Part shown: positions 1 to 8,187 of the stretch, one piece after another
Layout: every line of letters starts with the position of its first letter
Numbering within the stretch: position 1 is the first letter of the stretch
From: Cyanobacteria bacterium UBA2566
GTDB taxonomy: Bacteria; Cyanobacteriota; Cyanobacteriia; Cyanobacteriales; Desertifilaceae
Assembly: GCA_002340255.1 (NCBI GenBank)
Contig: DDLS01000175.1
Coordinates: 62,001 to 126,000, forward strand
Direction of reading: 5' to 3'
Length of the DNA: 64,000 bases
The notes under the pieces: generated by a model
The model's database searches: none
What the model was told of the DNA's origin: nothing
Seen by the model: the letters and a program-made list of their open reading frames with translations, nothing else
Translations under genes and position numbers: made by a program

Positions 1-1
1 T

Positions 2-265
2 CTCACTCAAACCATGCAGACTCGGATGAAAACGTGTTTTAACCGTTTATCGCCTCCCGAACAACAAATTGCCCTCCACTTAAGTCAAAGCGCTCTGCCC
101 ATTTCACGGGAACAGTTAAGAGCCGACTTATCCTTATCCTCAACCGACTTAATTAACGGATTAGACTCCTTAAAGCGGCGCTTCTTACTCACCTCCATAG
201 AAACAGAGAGAATCGCCTTTAACTTATCTCCCATTTTTCGAGAATATGTCAGATCGTTAAGTTAG
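2..265 (+). CDS. C-terminal end of an NB-ARC/AAA-type ATPase (partial)
   Basis: The frame is open to the left edge of the window, so this is the 3' end of a longer gene whose start is not visible; the ATG at 14 is probably internal. The visible 80-odd residues form a winged-helix-like unit: LSPPEQQI, then a helix with REQLRADL, then LDSLKRRFLL and a final FREYVRSL. In cyanobacteria this unit typically follows the nucleotide-binding domain of NB-ARC proteins and precedes WD40 or other repeats; here the protein stops right after it. I infer that the missing part holds the ATPase domain. The role is unknown; such proteins are usually regarded as signalling or defence STAND ATPases. An independent small HTH protein is a less likely alternative. 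Confidence 0.5.
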   Translation, partial: LTQTMQTRMKTCFNRLSPPEQQIALHLSQSALPISREQLRADLSLSSTDLINGLDSLKRRFLLTSIETERIAFNLSPIFREYVRSLS

Positions 266-329
266 ATTGGTAAGGTGATGATGACAAGGTTTTAGCCAAT
301 TCCCCATTACCACTGTCCAGCGCCATCAT

Positions 330-857
330 TTATCGGTTGAGAACACTAGGCCAATTACGATCTCCTTTAGCAATATTGCCAGGTATATCCCGACTCCATT
401 GGGCTTGTACACCTTTACTATAGTTCAGGTACAATTTCCCTTCATGGATTGCCCAAGCGTTGGGATCGACTGGAGCAGTGTATCCTTCACTCACGGCTTT
501 GGCGCAGTATCCCCCATATTGAGGAGCGTATTGGGTAGGATTCGCAGCAAATTTATCGCGGTTTTCAGCACTGGCAAAGTACCAGGTTGTTCCGTTCCAT
601 TGATGTTGGTATTCCGCTTTGCCCATCACGGCATTTGCACCCTGGTTTTGACTGAAATAGGCTACGGGATCTGCACCTCGGATGGCTACCCCTTGGCGAG
701 AGAAAACAGGAGGGAGTTTTGTCGCTTTAGTTGCACTCGCTTTAAGAGAGGTTGGGGTTTCCCCAGTCTTGAATTGCCCTTGGGCATAGGTGTGGGCGGT
801 AATGCCTAGAGTAAAAATAGAGGCGATCGCCAGGATGGTAAGGTAATGGTGTTTCAT
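330..857 (-). CDS. Exported YHS-domain protein (repeat-less paralogue)
   Basis: I chose the ATG at 857 because the protein then begins MKHHYLTILAIASIF, a clean signal peptide ending near AHTYAQG; the upstream ATG at 908 would add 17 unlikely residues. The mature part has a short linker followed by a YHS domain (roughly residues 55-175) with GVAIRGADPVAYF, FASAENRDKFAANP and YGGYCAKA. YHS domains are small, often metal-associated modules, and the substrate here is unknown. The next gene upstream encodes a close paralogue with nearly the same signal peptide and YHS domain but with a long cysteine repeat in the linker. The two lie in tandem about 100 bp apart, so they probably arose by local duplication. 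Function beyond a periplasmic YHS protein cannot be assigned. Confidence 0.85.
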   Translation of the reverse strand: MKHHYLTILAIASIFTLGITAHTYAQGQFKTGETPTSLKASATKATKLPPVFSRQGVAIRGADPVAYFSQNQGANAVMGKAEYQHQWNGTTWYFASAENRDKFAANPTQYAPQYGGYCAKAVSEGYTAPVDPNAWAIHEGKLYLNYSKGVQAQWSRDIPGNIAKGDRNWPSVLNR

Positions 858-961
858 GAATGACTCCAAAAAGGCTAAGGATAGGAGTAAGGAATCGGTA
901 ATAGGCAATAGGGAATTTCATTGACGACCTACTACCCATTACCAGTGTCCAGCCCTATAAC

Positions 962-1798
962 TTATCGATTCAGAATACCTGGCCAATGGCGATTGGCTTT
1001 GGCAATATTGCCAGGGATATCGCGCACCCACTGGGCTTGTACATCTTTATTGAAGTTGAGGTAGAGTTTCCCTTCATAGATTTTCCAAGCATCAGGATCG
1101 ACTGGGGCAAGGTTGCCTTCACTCATAGCTTTGGCGCAATATCCGCCATATTGAGGAGCGTATTGCTCGGGGTTCGCAGCGAATTTATCCCGGTTTTCAG
1201 CACTGGCAAACTTCCAGGTGGTTCCGTTCCACTCAACTGTATATTCATCTTTACCCATTACAGCTTCAGCTCCTGCGCCGTTGAGACTAAAATAGGCTAC
1301 GGGATCTGCACCTCTGATGGCTACGCCTTTGCGTGAGAAAACAGCGGGACGTTTGCTGGCACCGGCACAGGGATTGCTTCCGGCGCAGGGATTAGAGCCA
1401 GCACAGGGATTTTTGCCCGCACAGGCTTTGAGGGCACTACTTTTACCAGCACAGGGGTTGGAGCCAGCACAGGGATTTTCACCCGCACAGGGATTTTTGC
1501 CCGCACAGGCTTTGAGGGCACTACTTTTACCGGCACAAGGATTGTCACCAGCACAGGGGTTTTTACCAGCACAGGGGTTGTCACCAGCACAAGGATTTTT
1601 ACCGGCACAAGGGTTGTCACCCGCGCAAGGATTCTCACCGGCACAAGGATTTTTACCCGCACAGGGATTGCCAGCGCAAGCTTTCAGAGAGGTAGAAGTT
1701 TCTCCGGTCTTGTACTCCCCTTGAGCATAAGTGTGGGCGGTAATACCTACAGTAAAAATAGAGGCGATCGCTAGGCTGGCAATGTAATGTAGTTTCAT
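962..1798 (-). CDS. Exported YHS-domain protein with NPCAG cysteine repeats
   Basis: The signal peptide (MKLHYIASLAIASIFTVG, likely cleaved after HTYAQ) is nearly that of the downstream paralogue. Residues 41-146 are a low-complexity array in which C-A-G recurs 17 times, usually as NPCAG plus K, E, D or S at a six-residue period, in three blocks (9+4+4) separated by KSSALKA. The YHS domain follows (about 150-265), with GVAIRGADPVAYF and YGGYCAKA. Cysteines at fixed spacing suggest metal binding or disulfide cross-linking in the periplasm. Similar NPCA-type repeats are known in exported proteins of other bacteria, but no function is established to my knowledge. The paralogue lacks the array, so it was gained or lost after duplication. 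Confidence 0.85.
   Translation of the reverse strand: MKLHYIASLAIASIFTVGITAHTYAQGEYKTGETSTSLKACAGNPCAGKNPCAGENPCAGDNPCAGKNPCAGDNPCAGKNPCAGDNPCAGKSSALKACAGKNPCAGENPCAGSNPCAGKSSALKACAGKNPCAGSNPCAGSNPCAGASKRPAVFSRKGVAIRGADPVAYFSLNGAGAEAVMGKDEYTVEWNGTTWKFASAENRDKFAANPEQYAPQYGGYCAKAMSEGNLAPVDPDAWKIYEGKLYLNFNKDVQAQWVRDIPGNIAKANRHWPGILNR
1361..1678 (-). repeat. In-frame 18-bp tandem repeat encoding NPCAG units
   Basis: About 320 bp of near-tandem 18-bp units, each encoding N-P-C-A-G-x, lie within the YHS-protein gene. The units differ mainly at third positions and in the last codon (K/E/D/S). Two copies of a KSSALKA spacer divide the array. Because it stays in frame and is antisense to no other gene, it is a protein repeat and not a CRISPR array. 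Confidence 0.9.
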
Positions 1799-1966
1799 GA
1801 GTGACTCCGATAAAGTTAACGATAGCTGTAACTGTTGACATTTTCATGAAACCTTACCCAACTGAAGTAGCTGTGAGAGAAATCTGAACTCTTCCTGAGA
1901 ATTTTCTCTTTGGGATTCCCTTTAAGTTACGGTTGACCTCAGAAGTGTTTACTAAAGAGTGATGCC

Positions 1967-2578
1967 ATGCAAGCTGCTGATTGGCTCGTGAATGAACAAG
2001 GCGAACGTCATCCCTTAGAGTCTTTAAGTTCTCCAGACGCTGGGGATAAACCGTATCGGTTATATCGGTTTCTGACGGATTTAGAAACGATTTTGTGGGA
2101 GATTCCGGAAGATAGCCAGCGTTTACCGGAAATTGCTCGCTGTTTGCGTCAACTATTAGATTCTTCTCCTTGGCTACAAACCTATTATTCAGAACCGAGT
2201 CCGAATCCAGGATGGTCAATTTTATCCCTATATGACGAACCAGAGTTTACGCTGACGATTCAAATTGTGGCTTGGTTACCCGGCAATGTTTCCCCGATTC
2301 ATAATCATGGCAGTTGGGGAGTGGTGGCTTTATTAAGTGGAGAAGAAAAAAATATATTTTGGCGCAGAAGTCCGACTCCTGAATTCGAGGATCGCATTGA
2401 AGCCGTAGATTCTTATATTTTAACTCCTGGAGAAATCATTACCTTTCTCCCCGATGCCATTCACAGCGTCGAACCTCTAGGGAATGAAGCCGCGATTACG
2501 TTGAATATATACGGAGAAACAAAGGTGGACAAGCGGTTTGAATTCGATTCCGTTAATCATACCGCTTGGAATTTTTAG
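1967..2578 (+). CDS. Cupin-fold protein, cysteine dioxygenase type
   Basis: The 203-residue protein has the double-stranded beta-helix core of cysteine dioxygenase-like enzymes. The metal ligands visible are H112 and H114 in SPIHNHGSWG and a later H166 in LPDAIHSVEP, the expected three-histidine iron site. VALLSGEEKNIFW and YILTPGEIITFLP are the usual cupin strands. The family uses Fe(II) and O2 to oxidise thiols such as cysteine or 3-mercaptopropionate, probably in the cytoplasm; the true substrate cannot be read from the sequence. The GspE-like gene follows 67 bp downstream on the same strand, with no functional link apparent. Confidence 0.75.
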   Translation: MQAADWLVNEQGERHPLESLSSPDAGDKPYRLYRFLTDLETILWEIPEDSQRLPEIARCLRQLLDSSPWLQTYYSEPSPNPGWSILSLYDEPEFTLTIQIVAWLPGNVSPIHNHGSWGVVALLSGEEKNIFWRRSPTPEFEDRIEAVDSYILTPGEIITFLPDAIHSVEPLGNEAAITLNIYGETKVDKRFEFDSVNHTAWNF

Positions 2579-2645
2579 AGCGCCAACAACCGAAGAGGAA
2601 AACAGTATACTGGGAAACAAAGCATTTATCCTCAAGCTAAAACCC

Positions 2646-4283
2646 ATGCAAACCAGCGATCTGATTCCTTCAGCTTGGCAACAACTCCGACAAGGTAGTG
2701 TAACTTGTGATCAAGCCATTCAGCTATTAGTCGATAGCGATCGCCACCTTAACCTATCCTTACTTGATTCTGAAGTCAGTTCTCGGTTTTGGCGTGAATT
2801 CCCCGATCGCCAGAACCTACCTCCCATTATTCCCTTACTGCTGTGGCGCAACTGCTACTATCTTGGCTCTCCCGTGAGGGTAGAAGACAATCGAATCCGA
2901 GAAATGAGCGATCGTACCCTCACCGATATTAAAATCATCCCCATTTCCCCAAAAAGCTACAGCTCTTGGCATCATACCCGTAATTTTGACCATACTCGCA
3001 TCAGTGCTGCGCCCCTCGTTAACCCCATCACCGGGGAACTCGAACAAGAAAATATTACCGAAGTTACCGAACTCTACTTATCCAAAGCCGTCGGTCAAAT
3101 TAGCCGCATTAAAACCATTATCTCCGGCGCTCTCCGCAACCGTGCCAGCGATATCCACCTTGAACCCCTACCCCACGGCTTGCGGGTTCGGTATCGCATT
3201 GACGGCGTACTCCGAGATATTACGACTCTCTCATCAGAAGTCAGCCGTAAAGTCATCGTTGCCCTCAAAGTCATGTCCAACATGGACATTGCCGAAAGTC
3301 GTCGCCCCCAAGATGGACGGATTGGAGAAAAATACGCCACCCAAGATAATCGAGAATTGGGCATGGATATGCGCGTTAGTACCCTTCCGTGTGTCAGTGG
3401 CGAAAAAGCCGTGATCCGCCTCCTTCCTCGGAAAAATCCCTTTAGTAAAATTGAAGACCTCGGCTTTAACCATAAAACCCAACCCATCTATCAAAACTGG
3501 CTCAAGCAACCCCAGGGCATGATTATCCTCACCGGACCCACCGGTTCCGGGAAAACCAGTACTCTTTATACCAGTTTACAATCCGTAGCCACAGAGCAAG
3601 TGAATGTAGTCACCGTTGAAGATCCCGTAGAATACATCTTACCCGGAATTACCCAAACCCAAGTCCACGAAAGAGCAGGCATGACCTTTGCCGCTGGATT
3701 GCGGGCCATTTTGCGCCAAGACCCCGATATCATTATGGTCGGAGAGATTCGCGACCATGAAACCGCAGAAACCGCAGTCCGAGCAGCTTTAACCGGTCAT
3801 TTAGTCTTTACCACCTTGCATACCAATGATGCCGTGGGAGCCATTCCCCGGCTCAAGGATATCGGACCCGATCCGGGTTTGATTAGTGACGCGCTCCTGG
3901 GGATTATTGCCCAGCGTTTAGTACGCCGTGTTTGTACCCATTGTGGCGCGCCCTATCGCCCTAGTGAAGAGGATTTAAAGAAATTAGGCATTGGTTTACA
4001 TGAAGCCAACCCAGAAGAATGGCGTAAAGGACAAGGGTGTGTTAAGTGTTTTCAGTCGGGATATTTAGGACGAGAGGCCATTATTGAGTTGCTTAATGTA
4101 GACGATCCCATTCACGAGTTGATTTATGAAGGGGGAGTCACTGACTTGCGCCGACATTTGAAAAACACAGATTTTATGTCCTTTCGCAAAGCAGCCACTG
4201 ATAAGGTAACCCTGGGTAAAACGACGGTGGAGGAGGTGGAGCGAGTTCTCCCTCGCAGCGCCATGCAGTATAAGTTGACTTGA
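2646..4283 (+). CDS. GspE/PulE/PilB-family secretion ATPase
   Basis: I place the start at the ATG at 2646 (MQTSDLIPSAW), not at 2538, which would run 40 bp into the preceding gene. The 545-residue product has the late N-terminal domain followed by the ATPase core: Walker A GPTGSGKT near residue 297, Walker B DIIMVGEIRD near 361 and the His box FTTLHTNDA. A C-terminal zinc site is formed by CTHCG (about 430) and CVKC (about 465). Such ATPases power type IV pilus extension or type II secretion at the inner membrane. The gene stands alone without pilT, pilC or pseudopilins, and it is shorter than main cyanobacterial PilB, so it may be a second PilB/GspE homologue. Confidence 0.85.
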   Translation: MQTSDLIPSAWQQLRQGSVTCDQAIQLLVDSDRHLNLSLLDSEVSSRFWREFPDRQNLPPIIPLLLWRNCYYLGSPVRVEDNRIREMSDRTLTDIKIIPISPKSYSSWHHTRNFDHTRISAAPLVNPITGELEQENITEVTELYLSKAVGQISRIKTIISGALRNRASDIHLEPLPHGLRVRYRIDGVLRDITTLSSEVSRKVIVALKVMSNMDIAESRRPQDGRIGEKYATQDNRELGMDMRVSTLPCVSGEKAVIRLLPRKNPFSKIEDLGFNHKTQPIYQNWLKQPQGMIILTGPTGSGKTSTLYTSLQSVATEQVNVVTVEDPVEYILPGITQTQVHERAGMTFAAGLRAILRQDPDIIMVGEIRDHETAETAVRAALTGHLVFTTLHTNDAVGAIPRLKDIGPDPGLISDALLGIIAQRLVRRVCTHCGAPYRPSEEDLKKLGIGLHEANPEEWRKGQGCVKCFQSGYLGREAIIELLNVDDPIHELIYEGGVTDLRRHLKNTDFMSFRKAATDKVTLGKTTVEEVERVLPRSAMQYKLT

Positions 4284-4483
4284 GAACCGAAACCCAACCT
4301 CGTGCCGTGACTGGCCAAAAATCATGTATTATACCCCCTTCCTTTTAGTGCTGTAGTACTATGGCAGCTCATATTTCTAAAGCGCTACAGCAACTTTATT
4401 AGAGTAATACGATTTGTAGTAAAATAGCTATAATTGTTGGTTAAGAGGGTAAATGTACAAAGATTGTCCTGGGTGAAAACACA

Positions 4484-5524
4484 ATGAGAAAACTGGCAAC
4501 AATCGAGCAAATAAAGTCTTCGCAGCCTGTGCCCAATGCTGATTCGCTGGATGTCGTTCAGGTACGAGGCTGGCAAGTGGTAACCAAGCGCAATGAATTT
4601 CAGGTGGGGGATCTGGCTGTTTACTTCGAGATTGACTCTTTTCTCCCCATTCGCCCTGAATTTGAATTTCTCCGATCTAGCTCCTTCAAACGTATGGGAG
4701 AAGAAGAAGGGTTTCGCTTGCGAACCGTCAAGTTGCGCAAACAACTTTCCCAAGGTTTGGTTTTACCTGTGGCGACATTTCCGGAACTTGCAGCGCTGTC
4801 TTGCTCCGTAGGGGATGATGTCACTGAGCTATTGGGGGTGCAGAAATACGAGCCTCCAGTTCCAGCCTCTCTATCGGGGTTGGTGAAGGGAGCATTCCCT
4901 AGCGTTATTCCGAAAACTGACCAAGAACGGATTCAAAACTTGTGGGAATCTTATGCCGCTACTCTCCAGGATGTTGCCTTTGAGGAAACCGTTAAGCTGG
5001 ATGGCTCTTCCATGACGGTGTACGTCCGAGAGGGTGAGGTTGGAGTTTGCTCGCGTAACCTAGACCTCAAGTGCGATCGCCCCGACAAGCCCCGCAATAT
5101 TCTCTGGCAAGTCGCTCTGAAGCTAAATTTGCTCGAATTGCTGCCTCCACTACATCGCAACCTAGCCATTCAAGGCGAGTTGATCGGCCCTAACATTCAG
5201 AAAAATAACGAGAAGCTGACAGAACCAGCTTGGTTTGTCTTTGATGTTTGGGACATTGATCGCCAGCAATATTTCCCGGCATCAGAGCGGCTCTCTTTTA
5301 TCCAACAGCTCGGCTTGCAGCATGTGCCCGTCGTCTCTGAATCGATTCAAGTCTTCCGCAACTTTTCTTCCCTTGAGGAGTTGCTCTCTCATGCCGATGG
5401 CCCATCTTTAAATGCCAGTAGACGAGAGGGCTTGGTATACAAATCCCTAGAGCCAGTTGATGGAGAGATGTTTTCTTTCAAGGCGATCTCCAATCGATGG
5501 TTACTCAAGAATGAATCAGGTTAA
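4484..5524 (+). CDS. RNA ligase of the DRB0094 (Rnl5) family
   Basis: This is an ATP-dependent nucleic-acid ligase of the Deinococcus RNA-ligase type. An N-terminal OB-like domain (1-110, with PNADSLDVVQVRGW and VYFEIDSFLP) precedes the nucleotidyltransferase domain. Motif I is KLDGSS with the AMP-accepting K171, motif III is GELIGPNI (231-238), motif IIIa is FVFDVWD (251-257), motif IV is EGLVYK (315-320) and motif V is FSFKA (330-334). The family seals 3'-OH/5'-phosphate nicks in duplexes with RNA at the 3' side, so an RNA repair role is plausible. The last residues (LLKNESG) are encoded in DNA shared with the region downstream of the sensor kinase gene at 8.2 kb, which suggests the two genes once met tail to tail. 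Confidence 0.9.
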   Translation: MRKLATIEQIKSSQPVPNADSLDVVQVRGWQVVTKRNEFQVGDLAVYFEIDSFLPIRPEFEFLRSSSFKRMGEEEGFRLRTVKLRKQLSQGLVLPVATFPELAALSCSVGDDVTELLGVQKYEPPVPASLSGLVKGAFPSVIPKTDQERIQNLWESYAATLQDVAFEETVKLDGSSMTVYVREGEVGVCSRNLDLKCDRPDKPRNILWQVALKLNLLELLPPLHRNLAIQGELIGPNIQKNNEKLTEPAWFVFDVWDIDRQQYFPASERLSFIQQLGLQHVPVVSESIQVFRNFSSLEELLSHADGPSLNASRREGLVYKSLEPVDGEMFSFKAISNRWLLKNESG

Positions 5525-5616
5525 GAACAATGGTGAATCAACTCCCTTGACCGAGTTGACTGGTAACCGTAAGATAGCTTTGATGATGATGGACAATTGC
5601 CCAGGTAACGGCTAAT
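5500..5616. repeat. 117-bp direct repeat, copy 1
   Basis: This stretch matches 8188-8304 with about 15 mismatches over 117 bp (roughly 87% identity) in the same orientation. It contains the last codons of the RNA ligase and, on the minus strand, a decayed copy of the last ~35 codons of the sensor kinase encoded at 8193-9560. The repeats bound a 2.6 kb module. Confidence 0.85.
5505..5616 (-). pseudogene. Decayed 3' end of the sensor kinase gene
   Basis: On the minus strand this reads LTVTSQLGQGS, then a stop, then FTIVLNLIHS and the terminal stop. The intact kinase at 8.2 kb ends LTVTSQLGQGSLFTIALTLIHS, so the leucine codon has become TGA. Residues upstream (AIVHHHQSY) match the kinase's AIAHYHQGD. 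The match stops abruptly near 5616, where an xisI-like remnant begins. Confidence 0.8.
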
Positions 5617-5704
5617 ACCATTTCTCTATGAAAGCGCAAAGCGCTGTATGGTGTTCCGCCAGGACTTCCAGAATAGCTTGGCGATACTTGTCTAATCTTT
5701 CCAT
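5612..5704 (-). pseudogene. Truncated xisI start (remnant)
   Basis: The minus strand from the ATG at 5704 reads MERLDKYRQAILEVLAEHH, closely matching the intact XisI start 1.5 kb away (MGRLDEYRQAVLKVIAEHH; 14 of 19 identical). Similarity then stops and the frame ends after 30 codons at a TAG inside the kinase-derived repeat. It is a broken second xisI joined to the kinase remnant. Confidence 0.8.
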
Positions 5705-5718
5705 TCCTCCTAACCAAC

Positions 5719-6822
5719 TTAATAAGGAGGAGGTATACATGGAGTTGCTGTGATATCGTATAGAAATGCGGACAAGTAATGCATAGACAGATGGACTAGG
5801 AGTACTATTACGCCACCAACTAATAAGGCTAAGGAAGGGTTTGCTGATAAAATATCGTCGCCAAATTCCTTAGCTCCATTAGCAATAAGTAGTTCAATAA
5901 TTTCTTCCCTATCCCCCAGTTCTCTGGCTAAAGTTAGCGGACGTTTGCTCGAATGCTCTGTATTATCGTTGCCATAAAAAGTATAATAACGAATGCTACC
6001 TAAGTATACACCGCGATCGATTAACACCTTCACTGCTTCTGGGTAATTTCCTTGAATAGCCTCATTGATGGGAGTCTTACGAGGCCAACCGAGTGCATTT
6101 ATCTCAGCTCCATTATCTAATAGTAGTTCTATCATCTCTACATGACCGTATCTACAGGCTCGATGTAACGGCGTGTCTTCTTTTTCTGGCTCGGCATCAA
6201 GCTTGGCTCCTTTTTCAATCAACAATTGAGCGACAGCGAGCGCATTATACTTGGCAGCATGGTGGAGAGGAGTATCGCCTGATTTATTGCGAATATGAAT
6301 GTCGGCTCCTTTTTCAAGCAAAAATTCGGCGACTGGCATCGAATCTCGGCAGATTGCCAGATGCAATAAGCTCGCTCCTCCGAAGAAAGGTTCATTTCGC
6401 TTGATGTTGAGAGAATTAATATCGTCCTCGTCAGCGAGCAAACGTTTTAAGTTTTCTAGATCTCCCAACGCTGCCGCTAAATAGATATCGAGTTCTACTC
6501 CATTCTTTAAAAGGAACTCTACAATGCGATCGCGCTTGTGGTAAATCGCTGCAAAAATTGGCGAATAGGCTGGATAACCATCCGATGCTTTTGGATTAAC
6601 CTCGGCTCCATACTCTACCAGAAGACGAACAACCTCAAAATGGCCCTCTCGTGCTGCTAAATATAAAGGGGTTATCCCGCCAACTGCAATGTTGGGACTT
6701 CCTATGTATTGCAGATAAATGTTCAGCGACGGAATATTGCCTTCTTCGGCTAAAAAGTGGATTGTCTGATAGCTTTGGGGTTCCAAGCAAGATTTCCGTA
6801 AGGAGTTCCAGTCCAAATTCAA
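5719..6822 (-). CDS. Ankyrin-repeat protein with C-terminal membrane segment
   Basis: At least six ankyrin repeats are visible between about residues 45 and 320, with hallmark pieces such as TPLYLAAREGHFEVVRLLVEYGAEV, cut here to the core TPLYLAAREGH, and later TPLHHAAKYNALAV, TPLHRACRYGHVEM and TPINEAIQGNYPEA. Residues ~333-352 (LALLVGGVIVLLVHLSMHYL) form a likely membrane helix near the C terminus. Ankyrin repeats bind other proteins, and the partner is unknown. The gene sits between a broken xisI copy and the intact xisI-xisH pair, inside the segment bounded by 117-bp direct repeats, so it probably arrived with that module. Confidence 0.85.
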   Translation of the reverse strand: MNLDWNSLRKSCLEPQSYQTIHFLAEEGNIPSLNIYLQYIGSPNIAVGGITPLYLAAREGHFEVVRLLVEYGAEVNPKASDGYPAYSPIFAAIYHKRDRIVEFLLKNGVELDIYLAAALGDLENLKRLLADEDDINSLNIKRNEPFFGGASLLHLAICRDSMPVAEFLLEKGADIHIRNKSGDTPLHHAAKYNALAVAQLLIEKGAKLDAEPEKEDTPLHRACRYGHVEMIELLLDNGAEINALGWPRKTPINEAIQGNYPEAVKVLIDRGVYLGSIRYYTFYGNDNTEHSSKRPLTLARELGDREEIIELLIANGAKEFGDDILSANPSLALLVGGVIVLLVHLSMHYLSAFLYDITATPCIPPPY

Positions 6823-6906
6823 CTTCCTCCAATCTGTTAATAACTCGTTTGCTGATATTGCGATCGTTGATTCTTTTCTTGGTATTCCCTAATCTATTCC
6901 CCAATC

Positions 6907-7242
6907 CTAATCGATCGCAAACTCGGTAAACTTGCGAGCATTGGGGTCGTGAAAACCCAGGACGATCGCTTTTTTGGGTACGCCTAACTCAATCAGTTGA
7001 TTCGCCACGCCAATTTCCGTACCATCATGCTGAATCCAAATTTTATCACCTTTGATATCGATATGAATTAAGGAACTAAATATTCTGCGATCGCCATTCC
7101 AGCCAATACTTGTCAGTTGATAATGGTCGTTTTGCGTATCGCTAATAATAAATTGTTCTAGGTCACCATAAGACGATTTATATTTATGATGTTCTGCTAT
7201 GACTTTCAGAACAGCTTGGCGGTACTCATCTAATCTTCCCAT
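6907..7242 (-). CDS. xisI: XisI family protein
   Basis: The 111-residue product matches the XisI family along its length: start MGRLDEYRQAVLKVI, core WIQHDGTEIGVANQLIELG and end VLGFHDPNARKFTEFA. XisI was named as a factor controlling excision of the fdxN element in heterocyst-forming Anabaena, but the family is widespread and multi-copy in cyanobacteria that lack that element, and its general job is unsettled. It overlaps the end of xisH by 13 bp, which implies co-translation. A truncated second copy lies at 5.6-5.7 kb. Confidence 0.9.
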   Translation of the reverse strand: MGRLDEYRQAVLKVIAEHHKYKSSYGDLEQFIISDTQNDHYQLTSIGWNGDRRIFSSLIHIDIKGDKIWIQHDGTEIGVANQLIELGVPKKAIVLGFHDPNARKFTEFAID

Positions 7243-7646
7243 CGTACAATAACCTCTTTTTCGGAATCAAACACGAGAATTTTCACCTGGTATTCAGTAA
7301 CACTCAATTGCGCCAGTTCTCCAGAGAAAAAACTACAATATATTTTAGCGGGAACGGCTAAAAACAGAACTCGATTTGGCTCTTCCTGTTTTAAGGCAAC
7401 TCGATAGTTGAGAAATTGACCTAGAGCACGATGAAATTCTGAAGTTGGAGAAGAAGATAAGAAACTCTTGATTTCAACAGCAATTTTGACATTATCTTTT
7501 TCAGCAGCAACCAGTTGCTCTGCACCCAAATCGATTTCCAGCCTACCAGAAGATAACTCTAACACTAGTGGATCGTCGGTGATTGTCCAACCTTCTTTTT
7601 GCAAGGCTACTTTAACTGTATTATGATAAACATCTTTAGCAGACAT
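7230..7646 (-). CDS. xisH: XisH family protein
   Basis: I place the start at the ATG at 7646 (MSAKDVYHNTVKVAL), which matches the usual family beginning; the ATG at 7676 would add ten residues. The product is about 138 residues, with GWTITDDPL, RLEIDLGAEQLVAAEK and AVEIKSFL. The D-x(n)-E-x-K arrangement (IDLG ... VEIKSF) resembles the PD-(D/E)XK nuclease fold that XisH structures are known to adopt. It is paired with xisI, which overlaps its 3' end. Whether the pair works in DNA rearrangement or as a toxin-antitoxin-like module is unresolved. Confidence 0.9.
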   Translation of the reverse strand: MSAKDVYHNTVKVALQKEGWTITDDPLVLELSSGRLEIDLGAEQLVAAEKDNVKIAVEIKSFLSSSPTSEFHRALGQFLNYRVALKQEEPNRVLFLAVPAKIYCSFFSGELAQLSVTEYQVKILVFDSEKEVIVRWED

Positions 7647-7766
7647 GATGCGATCGAATTCAGTGTTGAGCTTCACTGAATTATATCAAAATTTTCTATT
7701 CCTTAACCTATACTGGACGGCATTGAGTATGAAGTAACCTCAACCCAATGGCTATAGCATTTTAAC

Positions 7767-8114
7767 TCACATTTTGCACGACAAAATGTAGTACAAATCC
7801 TCGAGTAAGGGTAGTGAGTATTTAAGCTGACCCAAAAAAGCGGTAACAAAGGCTCCTCCAGTTTTTTTCCAGGGCAAATATTCCCTATAATTCAGAACTT
7901 GCTTGTACTGTTGAGCCATAAGGCTTTTAGAGAAATGATATTCTTCTGCTTGTAATGCATATTTGAGAATTAGTTTAGTTAAAAATATACGTGCAAAGGA
8001 TTCAAATTTGTGGTAGATAAAGTCTCTATTTTCACCGTCGCGACAATTTTCTACACTATGGGGTTCTTCTTTTAGATTGAGAATAATATGATGCTGTTCA
8101 TACTTATCAATTGG
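7767..8114 (-). pseudogene. Start-less open frame, unrecognised protein fragment
   Basis: On the minus strand 115 codons are open between a TAG (8115-8117) and a TGA (7767-7769), with no ATG until codon 66 (MAQQYKQVLNYREYL). The sequence looks like real protein (for example FESFARIFLTKLILKYAL, LPWKKTGGAFVTAFLG), but I do not recognise the family. It is probably the C-terminal part of a broken gene. The remaining bases of the 7677-8192 gap hold a short inverted repeat around the TGA (ACATTTTG / CAAAATGT, 7769-7789). Confidence 0.45.
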
Positions 8115-8187
8115 CTATGATCGTAGCATTTAAAAGCCTATTGGTAAAGTGAATTTTAAGAATGACTAACTCACCAGGACATTGATA

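Noticed and set aside
1361..1678. CRISPR-like regular repeats
   Set aside because: There are no unique spacers of constant length, and the period is in frame with a coding sequence; the same holds for 61085-61310.
1317..1724. Open frames on both strands over the cysteine repeat (PAQG repeats, VLVKTPV repeats)
   Set aside because: They are shadows of the 18-bp NPCAG-coding repeat; only the minus-strand YHS frame has a signal peptide and a known domain.
1854..2219. 121-codon minus-strand frame over the cupin gene
   Set aside because: It is antisense to a well-supported cupin protein, with no known domain.
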